Assembly (NCBI RefSeq): GCF_002742285.1
Contig: NZ_MDGM01000009.1
Span: forward strand, 1 to 64,000
Reading direction: 5' to 3'
Source: Paramylibacter kogurei
GTDB taxonomy: Bacteria; Pseudomonadota; Alphaproteobacteria; Rhodobacterales; Rhodobacteraceae
DNA: 64,000 nucleotides
Both the position numbers and the translations under genes were made by a program. The notes under the pieces were generated by a model, which was not told the origin of the DNA, made no database searches, and was given only the letters and a program-made list of their open reading frames with translations. This document shows, piece by piece, positions 17,997-26,887 of the stretch (its first letter is position 1; each line of letters opens with the position of its first letter).

Positions 17997-19184
17997 TTAT
18001 GCCGATTTGAGCAAGCGTTTTAGATTGAACGTCTCGTCGATTAATTCAGAGGAAACCACAATCGCGCCGCGCTGAATGAGTTTTTCAAGAATGCGAATGT
18101 CCTTGGCGATTTCATTGCCAACGCCAATACCAGCAGCGGCGGTAAGAACCCCCGAAGCATCACATTGAAACAAAACACATTTGTTTTCTGTGGAATGGCG
18201 GTGGTGAATTTCGGCGTCTAATTCAAACAACCCTGCCACCTGCATCGTCAGATCATATTGATCAGACCAAAACCAAGGCACATCTGTATATTCACCCTGT
18301 TCACCCATGATTGCCCCGGCAACATGTGCGCCTTGATCTTGGGCTGCTTTCCAGCTTTCTAATCGCACGCGCACACCCTGCCATGTGAAATTGCAACAAT
18401 CCCCTGCAGCAAATATATTTGGGTCTGATGTGCGAAAATGATCATCCACCACGATCCCGTTTTCAACATCTAAACCCGTTGATTGCGCAAGCTCTGTGTT
18501 TGGCACCGATCCAACCCCCGCAATCACAACATCCGCTTTGATTTGAGTGCCATCGGTTAATGTGATACTGGTTCGATCACAGGCATTCACACCCATCCCC
18601 GTGATGATTTTAACACCGTTTTTCACATGCTCGGCGTGAACAATCTGGCTAATGGGTTCTGGCACGCCGCGCCCCAAGATACGCGGCGCGGCCTCTATCA
18701 AGGTCACATTTGCACCTGCGTTTCGTGCGGTGGCCGCCAATTCAAGACCGATAAATCCACCACCGATAATGCCGATAGTTTTGTCAGGTTTCAAAAACGG
18801 GGAGATTTCATCCAAATCCGTATCGGATCGCAAGGTGAGACATTCTTTCATCCCAGCAAACAGCCGCGCACGCGCACCCGTTGCAAAAACCAATGTTTCA
18901 TAATGTTGAATTGATCCATCATTCAATGAAATTTGTCGGCTGTTTCGATCAACACTAACAACGGTTGTTGCGCGTTTCAGGGTGATATTTTCATCCACAA
19001 ACGCATCTGCATTTTTAATTAATTTGGGCTCTGACCCATTCCCTTTTGATAGTGGTGGGCGCTCATATGGCAGGTTTGGTTCATCCGTTAACAACGTGAT
19101 TTCCCCGTCATATCCGCGTTCACGCAATGAAAACGCGATGCGAACACCACATTCCCCTGCCCCGATGATGACAACACCCCCCAT
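17997..19184 (-). CDS. mocF: FAD/NAD-dependent ferredoxin reductase (MocF-like)
   Basis: The 395-residue flavoprotein has an N-terminal FAD fingerprint VVIIGAGECG (4-13), then LPYERPPLSKG and VFATGARARLF. The NADH fingerprint IGIIGGGFIGLELA is at 137-150 and the FAD-ribityl segment VFAAGDCCNF is late. This is the layout of ferredoxin and rubredoxin reductases of oxygenase systems (rhodocoxin reductase, MocF). It would pass electrons from NADH to the Rieske ferredoxin at 20534. It is four bases downstream of the 60-residue gene in the same operon. The partner assignment is from context; the family call is firm. Confidence 0.85.
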   Translation of the reverse strand: MGGVVIIGAGECGVRIAFSLRERGYDGEITLLTDEPNLPYERPPLSKGNGSEPKLIKNADAFVDENITLKRATTVVSVDRNSRQISLNDGSIQHYETLVFATGARARLFAGMKECLTLRSDTDLDEISPFLKPDKTIGIIGGGFIGLELAATARNAGANVTLIEAAPRILGRGVPEPISQIVHAEHVKNGVKIITGMGVNACDRTSITLTDGTQIKADVVIAGVGSVPNTELAQSTGLDVENGIVVDDHFRTSDPNIFAAGDCCNFTWQGVRVRLESWKAAQDQGAHVAGAIMGEQGEYTDVPWFWSDQYDLTMQVAGLFELDAEIHHRHSTENKCVLFQCDASGVLTAAAGIGVGNEIAKDIRILEKLIQRGAIVVSSELIDETFNLKRLLKSA

Positions 19185-19187
19185 CGG

Positions 19188-19370
19188 CTACGCCTCGATC
19201 AATGGGTGGCTATTTCCCACCTTTATTGGATAGCTATGCCAATTTTCGAATAAAGACGGCGCTTCAATCACATCATTTTTGATTTCAAAAATGCTGGCCT
19301 GTTTCAAACATTCTGTGGTGTTATTCACACCCAGTCCATCGGGCAAACCTTGATCAATCCGTTGTGCCAT
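19188..19370 (-). CDS. small hypothetical protein in the oxygenase operon
   Basis: The 60-residue product (MAQRIDQGLPDGLGVNNTTE...) has no signal peptide, membrane helix or known motif that I recognise. It ends in the pattern ENWHSYPIKVGNSHPLIEA. It sits four bases before the ferredoxin reductase and 48 bases after the TIM-barrel gene, on the same strand and in a gap that would otherwise be empty. A ribosome-site-like AAGGAG occurs just before the start (revcomp of 19377-19382). The tight spacing argues for a real gene, perhaps a small accessory subunit. Confidence 0.55.
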   Translation of the reverse strand: MAQRIDQGLPDGLGVNNTTECLKQASIFEIKNDVIEAPSLFENWHSYPIKVGNSHPLIEA

Positions 19371-19418
19371 TTTGGCGCTCCTTATTTGAATTTCAATATT
19401 TTTGCAGCACTGCTTGGG

Positions 19419-20378
19419 TCATATTTCTTGGGGTTTGAAATCAGAAACCGTCGCGGGCATAACACCGCGCAGCAGGGCCACGGATTTTTCCAAACCTTCC
19501 AAGCTGTTCAGCAAAACATCTTCATGCTCGATGCTCAGCCATCCGTCGTAGCCCGCCATTTTCAAATGGTAACAAAACTGTCTCCACCATTCTTCGCCAT
19601 GTCCAAATCCAAGTGTGATATAGCTCCATGACCGATTTGGAATATCCATCAATGATCCATTTTCCAAAAGCGATGTGACCGCCTGAACAGGAGCATTGAG
19701 CATCGTATCTTTGGCGTGAACGTGAAAGATTGCATCACCCAACGCATCCGCAGCAGCCAACGGATCCGCGCCCATCCAAAACAAATGAGATGGGTCAAGG
19801 TTTGCACCAATCATGGGGCCAACCGCATCGCGTAATTTGTGCAATGTGGGCACATTGTAAACGCACTGGCTGCCGTGTAATTCAAGCGCAATCCGCTCCA
19901 CCCCATGAGCACGCGCCAATTCGGTGATTTCCATCCAAAACGGGATAAGCCTCTCTTCCCATTGGAAGCGCAGGATATCTTTTGTTTCCGGTGGCCAACT
20001 GGTCACAACCCAATTGGGCATCGTGTCTGTCGCATTGCCAGCAGGCAAACCAGACATCGTACAAACGGTTTTGATCCCCAATTCACCGGCAATGCGAATG
20101 GTATCTTTTAGCCCTTCAGCCTGATCCATATCCGTTGGATGAAGCGGATTGCCATTTGCATTCAGGCTAATGATTTCCAATTCACGATCGGCAAATGATT
20201 TCGAAAACGCTTTGCGCATATTTGCATCGGTTTTCATAACTGCCAAATCAAAATGTGGCGCTGTGGACCAGCCACATGTGTTCACCTCTACACCAGAAAC
20301 CCCCATGCGCGTGGCATTATCCAACATGTCATCAAATGACATGGTGCCAAGGCTATCTGAAACAAATCCTAACTTCAT
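19419..20378 (-). CDS. sugar phosphate isomerase/epimerase-type TIM barrel protein (MocC/IolE-like)
   Basis: The 319-residue xylose-isomerase-like TIM barrel (AP_endonuc_2 family) starts MKLGFVSDSLGTMSFDDMLDNATRMGVSGVEV. It carries metal-ligand motifs IALELHGSQCVYN, IGANLDPSHLFWMG (Asp/His), IFHVHAKDT (His) and WLSIEHED (Glu). Family members isomerise, epimerise or dehydrate sugars, inosose or keto-sugars. It is the third gene after the desaturase and Rieske genes, 40 bases from the next small gene. In rhizobia the moc genes include a comparable isomerase (MocC). The reaction here cannot be fixed from sequence; acting on a product of the oxygenase is the likely role. Confidence 0.8.
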   Translation of the reverse strand: MKLGFVSDSLGTMSFDDMLDNATRMGVSGVEVNTCGWSTAPHFDLAVMKTDANMRKAFSKSFADRELEIISLNANGNPLHPTDMDQAEGLKDTIRIAGELGIKTVCTMSGLPAGNATDTMPNWVVTSWPPETKDILRFQWEERLIPFWMEITELARAHGVERIALELHGSQCVYNVPTLHKLRDAVGPMIGANLDPSHLFWMGADPLAAADALGDAIFHVHAKDTMLNAPVQAVTSLLENGSLMDIPNRSWSYITLGFGHGEEWWRQFCYHLKMAGYDGWLSIEHEDVLLNSLEGLEKSVALLRGVMPATVSDFKPQEI

Positions 20379-20471
20379 TTGAAAACTCCAGTTTCTTTAT
20401 TTTCACGCGATTTCGCATCTATGTTTTTCTGTGCTTGCTCGCGCGTATTGACCAACCCCTTGTGAAATATC

Positions 20472-20502
20472 GGGTGGCGACACGCATATTGGCGTGCCGC
20501 CC
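20472..20502 (-). other. imperfect stem-loop between the Rieske and TIM-barrel genes
   Basis: GGGTGGC and CACGC at 20472-20485 pair with GCGTG and CCGCCC at 20492-20502, with a small bulge. It lies in the 155-base gap after the Rieske gene. It could alter the expression ratio of the oxygenase components compared with downstream genes. Confidence 0.4.
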
Positions 20503-20533
20503 AGGGGAGAATTGGTTGAACTATTTGACCAAA

Positions 20534-20845
20534 CTATATTTCGATAAACACCCGCCCCGATTCCAACTTCACTGGATAGGTGGCAAGGTTCACACAAACC
20601 GGTGCACGCATCGCCTCGCCATTGCGATAGTCAAACTGGCCGTTATGTTTTGGGCATTCGATTGTGTGATCCATCACCAATCCATCTGCAAGATGAACCT
20701 TTTCGTGCGTACACAGCCCATCCGTGCAAAAATATTCATCATCGGGTGATCGATAAATCGCGAATGTGCGATCGTCGAAATCAAATCGAATGACATCTTC
20801 TTCATCGATATCATCCGCAGCACAGGCATCTATCCATGTTGGCAT
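20534..20845 (-). CDS. mocE: Rieske [2Fe-2S] ferredoxin (MocE-like)
   Basis: The 103-residue protein is a stand-alone Rieske ferredoxin. It has CTHEKVHL (Cys45, His47) and CPKHNGQFD (Cys64, His67), the four ligands of a [2Fe-2S] cluster. Sequence style and length match MocE of rhizobial rhizopine catabolism and other oxygenase ferredoxins. It would carry electrons from the MocF-like reductase to the desaturase-type oxygenase. It starts ten bases after the stop of mocD, clearly the same operon. Confidence 0.85.
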   Translation of the reverse strand: MPTWIDACAADDIDEEDVIRFDFDDRTFAIYRSPDDEYFCTDGLCTHEKVHLADGLVMDHTIECPKHNGQFDYRNGEAMRAPVCVNLATYPVKLESGRVFIEI

Positions 20846-20855
20846 AATCTTATCC

Positions 20856-21968
20856 TTATTCAGCTGGTAATTGAGTGGGTTGGTTCACACCCCCTGCCCC
20901 CAAGACAGTTTCGTGAAAATCATCGCGGTATGGCTGTGCCGTTTTTGGCAATTCTCGCAAAATGAATTCATCATGATAGGCAAGCTGGCGACGCAATACT
21001 GGCAGCACCTCTTTATATGCCTCCCACATTGACCGGTTCGCGGGCGGGAGATCATGTTTGATCAGCGCATGTAATTCGGGCAAACGATGATAAGGCACCA
21101 TTGGGAACATGTGATGTTCCACATGATAATTCATGTTCCAATATATAAATCGGCTGATCGGATTCATGTAAACGGTGCGGCTGTTCATGCGATGATCAAT
21201 TACATCATCGGCCAGCCCCGCATGTTGCAACAACCCTGTTAAAACGTGATGCCATGCCCCATAAATACGTGGCAATCCAATAATCATCAGCGGCAAGATG
21301 GATTGAGTGATGATCGCCAAAACGACCACTGCCGCATAAATACAAAACCAGATACGCGCCACGCGAATGACTTTGTGATGTTCGCTTTCGGGAATATAGG
21401 TGATTTCTTCGCGATCAAGCTTTCCCACCGCATTTAACAGCATCGTTTTCAGGCCGTGAAACGTATCCAAAATCCCAAAGAAATTAAGGAAAATGCGAAA
21501 CAACGCTGGTGGTCGCATCGCAACGATTTCTGGATCACGCCCAACAATGATCGTGTCGGTATGATGTCGCGCATGGCTCCAGCGCCAAGTCACGGGATTT
21601 CGGATCATACAGAATGACGCGACTTGATAGACCCAATCATTATATTTCGCTGTGCGAAACGGTGTGCCGTGACCACATTCATGCCAACGGCTATCCATTG
21701 CAGACCCATATAACACACCATAAGCAAGCCAAAACGGAACCGACCACCATGTTGGCCAAAGCAGTACGCCAATTGCGCAGAAAAACATCATGCTGCCAAA
21801 CAGAATAAATGTATCACGGATCGCTGGTTGATCATCACGTTTCATCAACGCTTTCATCTGTTTGCGCGTAATATCCGTGTGATACCACTGCGCAGCCGCC
21901 AAACCGGTTTCAACCGCGCGTTTGGCATCGGGCCCAAGCAATGAATAATCCCGTTTTTTCACATTCAC
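20856..21968 (-). CDS. mocD: membrane fatty-acid-desaturase-type oxygenase (MocD-like)
   Basis: The 370-residue integral membrane di-iron enzyme has the three histidine boxes HECGHG (96-101), HARHH (132-136) and HVEHH (282-286), plus further histidines (HH at 240-241, QHAG at 248-251). Hydrophobic stretches at about 53-90 and 205-232 form the membrane helices. This superfamily hydroxylates or desaturates alkyl groups. With a Rieske ferredoxin and a reductase next door it matches MocD of rhizopine use. There a model links MocDEF to O-demethylation of 3-O-methyl-scyllo-inosamine before inositol breakdown. It is the first gene of the operon, divergent from a LacI regulator. Confidence 0.82.
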   Translation of the reverse strand: MNVKKRDYSLLGPDAKRAVETGLAAAQWYHTDITRKQMKALMKRDDQPAIRDTFILFGSMMFFCAIGVLLWPTWWSVPFWLAYGVLYGSAMDSRWHECGHGTPFRTAKYNDWVYQVASFCMIRNPVTWRWSHARHHTDTIIVGRDPEIVAMRPPALFRIFLNFFGILDTFHGLKTMLLNAVGKLDREEITYIPESEHHKVIRVARIWFCIYAAVVVLAIITQSILPLMIIGLPRIYGAWHHVLTGLLQHAGLADDVIDHRMNSRTVYMNPISRFIYWNMNYHVEHHMFPMVPYHRLPELHALIKHDLPPANRSMWEAYKEVLPVLRRQLAYHDEFILRELPKTAQPYRDDFHETVLGAGGVNQPTQLPAE

Positions 21969-22040
21969 CTCCTCTGATGCGAAAACTTGAATTATTGATA
22001 ACAGTTTGGTTGCAATTTGCTGCGTTTCAATGCAATAATT

Positions 22041-22089
22041 ACATCAAAATACATCATAAATCATCCTCATATTGATGTGATTACATCAA
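22041..22089. promoter_or_regulatory. operator cluster for the divergent LacI regulator
   Basis: A perfect inverted repeat TTGATGT-GATT-ACATCAA covers 22072-22089, directly before the regulator's ribosome site. Two further half-sites, ACATCAA (22041) and ACATCA (22051), stand closer to mocD. The layout fits a repressor that controls mocD and its own gene from one intergenic region. Confidence 0.65.
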
Positions 22090-22097
22090 GGAAAAAG

Positions 22098-23129
22098 ATG
22101 GCAAAAAGACCCACAATCAAAGATTTGGCAAATGCTGCAAATGTTGGTGTGGCAACGGTTGATCGCGTGTTAAACGCCCGCGCCAATGTGCGCCCAGAAA
22201 TGGTTGATTTGGTGATTGATGCCGCGGAACGTATCGGATACCCCACCCGCGCAATGACTGCACATCGTGATGCAACACGTTTGCCTTTGGTGCGGTTTGG
22301 ATTTGTTTTACACAAAGGATCGCAAGAGTTTTATCAAAACTTTTCGCAAGAGCTTCGCGCCGCAATTTCGGAACGCAAAGATATACGTGCAAAAATTACC
22401 TTTCGATTTTCTTCATCCCAATCACCCGATGATTTTGCCAAAGAAATTCGGATCGCAGCCCAATCCAGCGACATCATCGCAACATCGGCAATCAACCACC
22501 CAAGTTTGACTGAAATCGTTTCAGATCTGCGCGATAGTGGCACCTCTGTTTTTGCATTGTTAAATGATTTTGCCCAAGGAATGCGGCAAAATTATTTCGG
22601 GCTTAACAACGTTAAGGTCGGGCGTATTGCGGGCTGGATGATGGCAACGGCGATACCTGACCCTGGAAAATTGGCGATATTTGTTGGGGGAAATCGTTGG
22701 CATGGGCATCTGTTGCGTGAAACAGGATTTCAAAGCTACATACGTGAAATAGAACCTAAATTCAACATGTTAGATACCGTGGTTAACCTTGAAACCCGAC
22801 AGGTAACATACGAAGCAACACTGGATTTGTTGGACCGCCACCCAGATTTGCGCGGAATTTATGTGGCGGGTGGCGGCATGGAGGGTGCGATCGCAGCCAT
22901 GCGCGAAAAACGCCCCCCTAACAAAGTGGCGTTAGTTGTCAACGAATTAACCGAAGAAAGCAGACGCGCATTATCAGATGGATATGTGAATTTGGTGATT
23001 GCAACGCCGTTATCGGAATTGTGCCACAAATTGGTTGATGTGATGATCAAATCCGCACAGGGCGATCCTGATACAACCACCAGTCAGCATTTTTTCACGC
23101 CGCAACTTTTTGTACCAGAATCCTTTTGA
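22098..23129 (+). CDS. LacI-family transcriptional regulator of the moc-like operon
   Basis: The 343-residue protein has a LacI-type helix-turn-helix, TIKDLANAANVGVATVDRVLNARANVRPEM, and a hinge helix with ERIGY at about residues 5-55. A periplasmic-binding-like effector domain follows (LVRFGFVLHKGSQEFYQNFSQEL ... GIYVAGGGMEGAIAAM). The ATG at 22098 follows AAGGAAAAAG, and the helix-turn-helix begins five residues later, so the earlier in-frame start is wrong. It diverges from mocD with a palindromic operator between them. The sugar-binding domain suggests a cyclitol or sugar inducer. Confidence 0.88.
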   Translation: MAKRPTIKDLANAANVGVATVDRVLNARANVRPEMVDLVIDAAERIGYPTRAMTAHRDATRLPLVRFGFVLHKGSQEFYQNFSQELRAAISERKDIRAKITFRFSSSQSPDDFAKEIRIAAQSSDIIATSAINHPSLTEIVSDLRDSGTSVFALLNDFAQGMRQNYFGLNNVKVGRIAGWMMATAIPDPGKLAIFVGGNRWHGHLLRETGFQSYIREIEPKFNMLDTVVNLETRQVTYEATLDLLDRHPDLRGIYVAGGGMEGAIAAMREKRPPNKVALVVNELTEESRRALSDGYVNLVIATPLSELCHKLVDVMIKSAQGDPDTTTSQHFFTPQLFVPESF

Positions 23130-23215
23130 AAACACGCGCAGTGTCCGCAGAGCAAAGCCAAGGAAAATCAATCCCCCCTTCAAATTTCACCAGAAGGATT
23201 ATGTGGATCGCTGCC

Positions 23216-24220
23216 CTATCTGCTCAACAAATCACTGAGCTGACGCGGTTGACCATCACGAGCGGCGCTATCTGCCGCATCGGCCAAGATTTGAGCATTA
23301 AGGCCATCAATCCCTGATGGTGTCATTTTACCACCCGAATTCACCACATCCACAAAATGTTCCATTTCCCCACGATAGGCCGCCGCATAGCGTTCCAAAA
23401 AGAACGGCTGTGTTGGCGCGGTTGTGAAGCCGGATCCATTAGATAGCTCAACAGTATTTTCCAACATGTTTTCGGCACGCAACATACCCTTGGAGCCATG
23501 CACCTCGATACGTTGATCGTAACCATATGTGGCGCGGCGCGAATTACTGATTTGGCATAGCTTGCCACTTGCAGTTTTCAAAGTAACCACTGCCGTATCA
23601 AAATCACCTGCTGCCCCGATGCCATCATCCACAAGACACGACCCCGCAGCGGTAAGTTCGATCGGTTCTTCACCCAACAAAAATCGTGCCATGTCCAAAT
23701 CATGGATCATCATATCTCGGAAAATTCCACCCGATGTTTTGATATATTCAATGGGTGGCGGCGCGGGGTCGCGCGACAATATCGTGACTATTTCCACGTT
23801 GCCAATCACTTGGTCTGCGATCTGTTTTTGTAAATATGCAAAGTTGGGATCAAATCGCCGATTAAACGCCGTCATAAATGGCACGCCTGCTTTGTCCACT
23901 GCGGCCAAACATTCGCGAATGCGATCAACGGACAAATCAACCGGCTTTTCACAAAAAATCGCTTTCCCTTGTGCCGCTGCTTCGTGGATTAAATCGTAAT
24001 GCGTGGTTGTCGGTGTGCCAATCACAACGGCGTCGATACCTGGATCACGCAACATCTCTTCGCTTGTCATTACTTTTGCGCCCAAATCCGACGCCAATGC
24101 GTTGGCTGCTTCGGGCATAAAATCGGAGACCGCCGCAGCGCGTGCTGTTGTCATACCTTTTAGCGTTTTCCCATGTACGTGACCAATACGGCCACATCCC
24201 AAAAGTCCAATATTCAACAT
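23216..24220 (-). CDS. iolG: myo-inositol 2-dehydrogenase (Gfo/Idh/MocA family)
   Basis: The 334-residue oxidoreductase has the Rossmann motif LLGCGRIGHVHG (6-17) and the signature FCEKP (89-93), whose Lys is catalytic. GGIFRDMMIHDLDMARFLLGEEP contains the Asp/His pair (about 169-176) typical of IolG. IolG oxidises myo-inositol to 2-keto-myo-inositol with NAD+. It is the last gene of iolD-iolC-iolB-iolJ-iolG, three bases after iolJ. The MocA dehydrogenase of rhizopine use belongs to the same family, so amino- or methyl-inositols are possible substrates. Confidence 0.88.
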   Translation of the reverse strand: MLNIGLLGCGRIGHVHGKTLKGMTTARAAAVSDFMPEAANALASDLGAKVMTSEEMLRDPGIDAVVIGTPTTTHYDLIHEAAAQGKAIFCEKPVDLSVDRIRECLAAVDKAGVPFMTAFNRRFDPNFAYLQKQIADQVIGNVEIVTILSRDPAPPPIEYIKTSGGIFRDMMIHDLDMARFLLGEEPIELTAAGSCLVDDGIGAAGDFDTAVVTLKTASGKLCQISNSRRATYGYDQRIEVHGSKGMLRAENMLENTVELSNGSGFTTAPTQPFFLERYAAAYRGEMEHFVDVVNSGGKMTPSGIDGLNAQILADAADSAARDGQPRQLSDLLSR

Positions 24221-24223
24221 ATC

Positions 24224-25051
24224 TTAGCCTTTCAAAGCAGATAAAATTGGTCGCGCTGCGGCGACCATCGGGTCATGTGTTTCTTTAAGAATTGTTACGC
24301 GGTCAAATCGTTTTGAATCCGCATTTACGGCCGTCCGCATCGCTGCGCCAAATGCCATGCGAAGTTCCGTACCGATATTAAACTTGCATATATTGGTTGT
24401 TTTGGCCAATCGCTGGCGCTGTTCAACGGGCACGCCCGAACCGCCGTGAATAACCAGCGGAACGTTTGTTCGCGATTGTATTTCATCGATGCGAATTTCA
24501 TCTAAACCACCTTCTTTGTCTTGTTGAAGGTGGACGTTGCCAACTGAAATCGCCATGGCATCAACATTTGTGTCGCGCGCAAAAATGGCCGCCTCATCCG
24601 GGTTTGTCCCTGCAGAGTTTTCACCATTCGCATAGCCGACAAAACCAATTTCGCCTTCACATGAAATTCCAGCACCATGCGCCATATCGACAATACGTTT
24701 GGTTTCCTTGATGTTTTCTGACAAAGATTTGCGCGAACCATCAAACATCAAGGATGTAAATCCACTGTCCAATGCCAATGCACATTCATCGTAAGTATAT
24801 CCATGATCCAAATGTGCAACGACCGGAACCGATGCGTTTTCTGCCAAGTGTCGAAACATTTTTCCCAGCACAGGCAATGGAGTGTGTTCGCGACAACTTG
24901 GGCCCGCTTGTAAAATGACAGGACAGTTTTCTGCTTCTGCGGCGGCAACGAATGCGCGCATATCTTCCCATCCAAGCGTGACCAAACCGCCAACGGCATA
25001 GCCGCCCTTTAATGCAGGTTGCAAAACATCTGCGAGTGTTACCAGAGCCAT
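24224..25051 (-). CDS. iolJ: class II fructose-bisphosphate aldolase family, DKGP aldolase
   Basis: This 275-residue class II aldolase has the catalytic and zinc motif VVAHLDHGYTYDE (Asp82, His83), a metal-site Glu in SCEGEIGFVGYANGE, AMAISVGNVHLQ and PLVIHGGSGVP with further histidines. In the iol operon it should split 6-phospho-5-dehydro-2-deoxygluconate into malonate semialdehyde and dihydroxyacetone phosphate. Its ATG overlaps the iolB stop by one base (TAATG), coupling translation. General Fba or tagatose-bisphosphate aldolase activity is possible, but the context decides for IolJ. Confidence 0.85.
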   Translation of the reverse strand: MALVTLADVLQPALKGGYAVGGLVTLGWEDMRAFVAAAEAENCPVILQAGPSCREHTPLPVLGKMFRHLAENASVPVVAHLDHGYTYDECALALDSGFTSLMFDGSRKSLSENIKETKRIVDMAHGAGISCEGEIGFVGYANGENSAGTNPDEAAIFARDTNVDAMAISVGNVHLQQDKEGGLDEIRIDEIQSRTNVPLVIHGGSGVPVEQRQRLAKTTNICKFNIGTELRMAFGAAMRTAVNADSKRFDRVTILKETHDPMVAAARPILSALKG

Positions 25052-25893
25052 TATTTAAACTTTGCAATCATGTCTTTGATGCCAGGTATTGTTTCCAATT
25101 GATCGGCATGACTTGGTTGAAAAAATTGCACCAACGAACGTTGAGACAAGCCCCCCAGAATGGTGAAATAATACATCTGATATCCAGGCAAAACGGCACA
25201 GGGATGATATCCAGAATCCAAACAAATCGTGGAACCATCGATTAGATGATAGGCATCACCTGCCTCGCCATCCTTGCGTTGCAACATTTGCACACCAGAG
25301 CCATGGTTTGGCTTGAAGCGGAAATTATAGGTTTCGTCATGGCGTGTTTCCAACGGCAAACGATCTGTATCATGCTTATGGCTTGGGAAACCTGACCATC
25401 CGCCTTCACCAACGGTGAAAAGTTCGGAAACGAGCAAGCGACCGACCTTGTCATGATATTTCGTGCCAAGGATATGTTTTATTTTGCGATGCGTTTTGGT
25501 GTCATCAGATCCGTATTGCACCGTGTCCAATTCATCTGCACGAACAGCAAATGCATCAAGCACTTTGTCATAACGCGCACCCGCCACAAACACTTCTGCC
25601 TCATCGCTGGTACAAACCATTGTCGCACGCGCAGCAGTTGGAACATAGACTCCTTCTGGCTCACCGTCCCATACATCTTCGCGTCGCAAACCAAGCCCTG
25701 CGCATTTGAATCCTTCTATGTCCACATCTACTGTGCCCGTCGCTGGTACGATGCATGTTTCATACCCTGGAACGGAATATTCAAACGCTTGCCCCTTGGT
25801 CAGTTTGACGATGTTGAAATAGTTTAGTGGAACTGTCGCATCGTCGATATCCACGATTGGTTTATTCTTGTTATCAAATGGTGCAATATGCAT
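25051..25893 (-). CDS. iolB: 5-deoxy-glucuronate isomerase
   Basis: The 280-residue bicupin protein has the IolB hallmarks PSHKHDTDRLPLETRHDETYNFRFKP, with metal-binding His and Glu, and GYHPCAVLPGYQMYYFTILGG. IolB converts 5-deoxyglucuronate to 2-deoxy-5-ketogluconate. AAGGGGAACAAC before the ATG at 25893 sets the start; a longer version from 25977 would overlap iolC. It lies between iolC (10 bases upstream) and iolJ (one-base overlap) in the operon. Confidence 0.92.
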   Translation of the reverse strand: MHIAPFDNKNKPIVDIDDATVPLNYFNIVKLTKGQAFEYSVPGYETCIVPATGTVDVDIEGFKCAGLGLRREDVWDGEPEGVYVPTAARATMVCTSDEAEVFVAGARYDKVLDAFAVRADELDTVQYGSDDTKTHRKIKHILGTKYHDKVGRLLVSELFTVGEGGWSGFPSHKHDTDRLPLETRHDETYNFRFKPNHGSGVQMLQRKDGEAGDAYHLIDGSTICLDSGYHPCAVLPGYQMYYFTILGGLSQRSLVQFFQPSHADQLETIPGIKDMIAKFK

Positions 25894-25903
25894 GTTGTTC
25901 CCC

Positions 25904-26887
25904 TTAAGCGTGAGTTGGGCCAGAATGGTTAGCCAAAAATTGGTTAAGTGTTTCTGTATCCGCCATCGCAGGTGCACAGCCCGGGCGTGATACGGTTATA
26001 GATGCGCAAGCAGACCCACGCAAAAGCGATGTTTTCAAATCATGGCCATCGGCGATCGAGGTTAAAAAACCCGCCATGAAACTATCCCCAGCACCTGTTG
26101 GTTTCAGTGCATCAACTGGATAAATTCCAGTGCGGATTTCTTGTCCGTCCATAAATGTGATCGCACCCAGCTGACCCATTTTATAAACGACCAAGGCACC
26201 TGATTGTTCTGACAACGATCGCGCCTTGGCTAAACCTTTGTCGATACCGCCCGCCATGAAACCAAATTCTTCGTCATTGCCAACAATCATGTCCGATTTA
26301 TCGGCGGCACGGCTTAACACATCTGCGGCAACTTCTGGAGATGGCCATGAATATGGTCGATAATCCACATCAAAAATAACGGGTACACCAGCGGCGCGCG
26401 CCAGATCAAATGCATGGAATGTGGCGGTGCGCGATGGTTCAGCGGCAAAAACTGTACCAGCGGTAATCAACGCACCAAAGGCAGAATAATCAACCGCCGA
26501 AATGTCCGATTTATCCATTTGAAAATCTGCGGCACCATTGCGATAAATTACGGATTGATGATCCTCTACCCGTGTTTCATAGATCGCGAGTGAATTTCGA
26601 TATTCGCCGCCAATCGGTGTGACATGAGTGGTATCCACGCCATAATGTTTCAATTGTTTCACACAATATCGTCCAATACTATCGTCTGAAACGCGGGTGA
26701 CCAATGCTGCGCGACCACCTAATTTGCAAATTCCCGCCGCGATATTGGCCGATGATCCACCCAAACCCACGGATACCGTTGTGGCATCTTCGGTTGCGGT
26801 GCCGGGCGGGTCTGGATAAAAATCCATGCCGGCACGCCCGATCACCACGAAATCATTGATTTTAATTCCATCCATTAAAGCGGACAT
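25904..26887 (-). CDS. iolC: 5-dehydro-2-deoxygluconokinase
   Basis: The 327-residue PfkB-family kinase has the IolC N-terminus FVVIGRAGMDFYPDPPGTATEDATTVSVGLGGSSANIAAG, FDVDYRPYSWPS and the catalytic PTGAGDSFMAGFL (Asp as base). It phosphorylates 2-deoxy-5-ketogluconate with ATP. In many alphaproteobacteria IolC is fused to a DUF2090 domain of more than 300 residues; here the kinase stands alone. The start codon directly follows the iolD stop with no gap. Confidence 0.92.
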   Translation of the reverse strand: MSALMDGIKINDFVVIGRAGMDFYPDPPGTATEDATTVSVGLGGSSANIAAGICKLGGRAALVTRVSDDSIGRYCVKQLKHYGVDTTHVTPIGGEYRNSLAIYETRVEDHQSVIYRNGAADFQMDKSDISAVDYSAFGALITAGTVFAAEPSRTATFHAFDLARAAGVPVIFDVDYRPYSWPSPEVAADVLSRAADKSDMIVGNDEEFGFMAGGIDKGLAKARSLSEQSGALVVYKMGQLGAITFMDGQEIRTGIYPVDALKPTGAGDSFMAGFLTSIADGHDLKTSLLRGSACASITVSRPGCAPAMADTETLNQFLANHSGPTHA

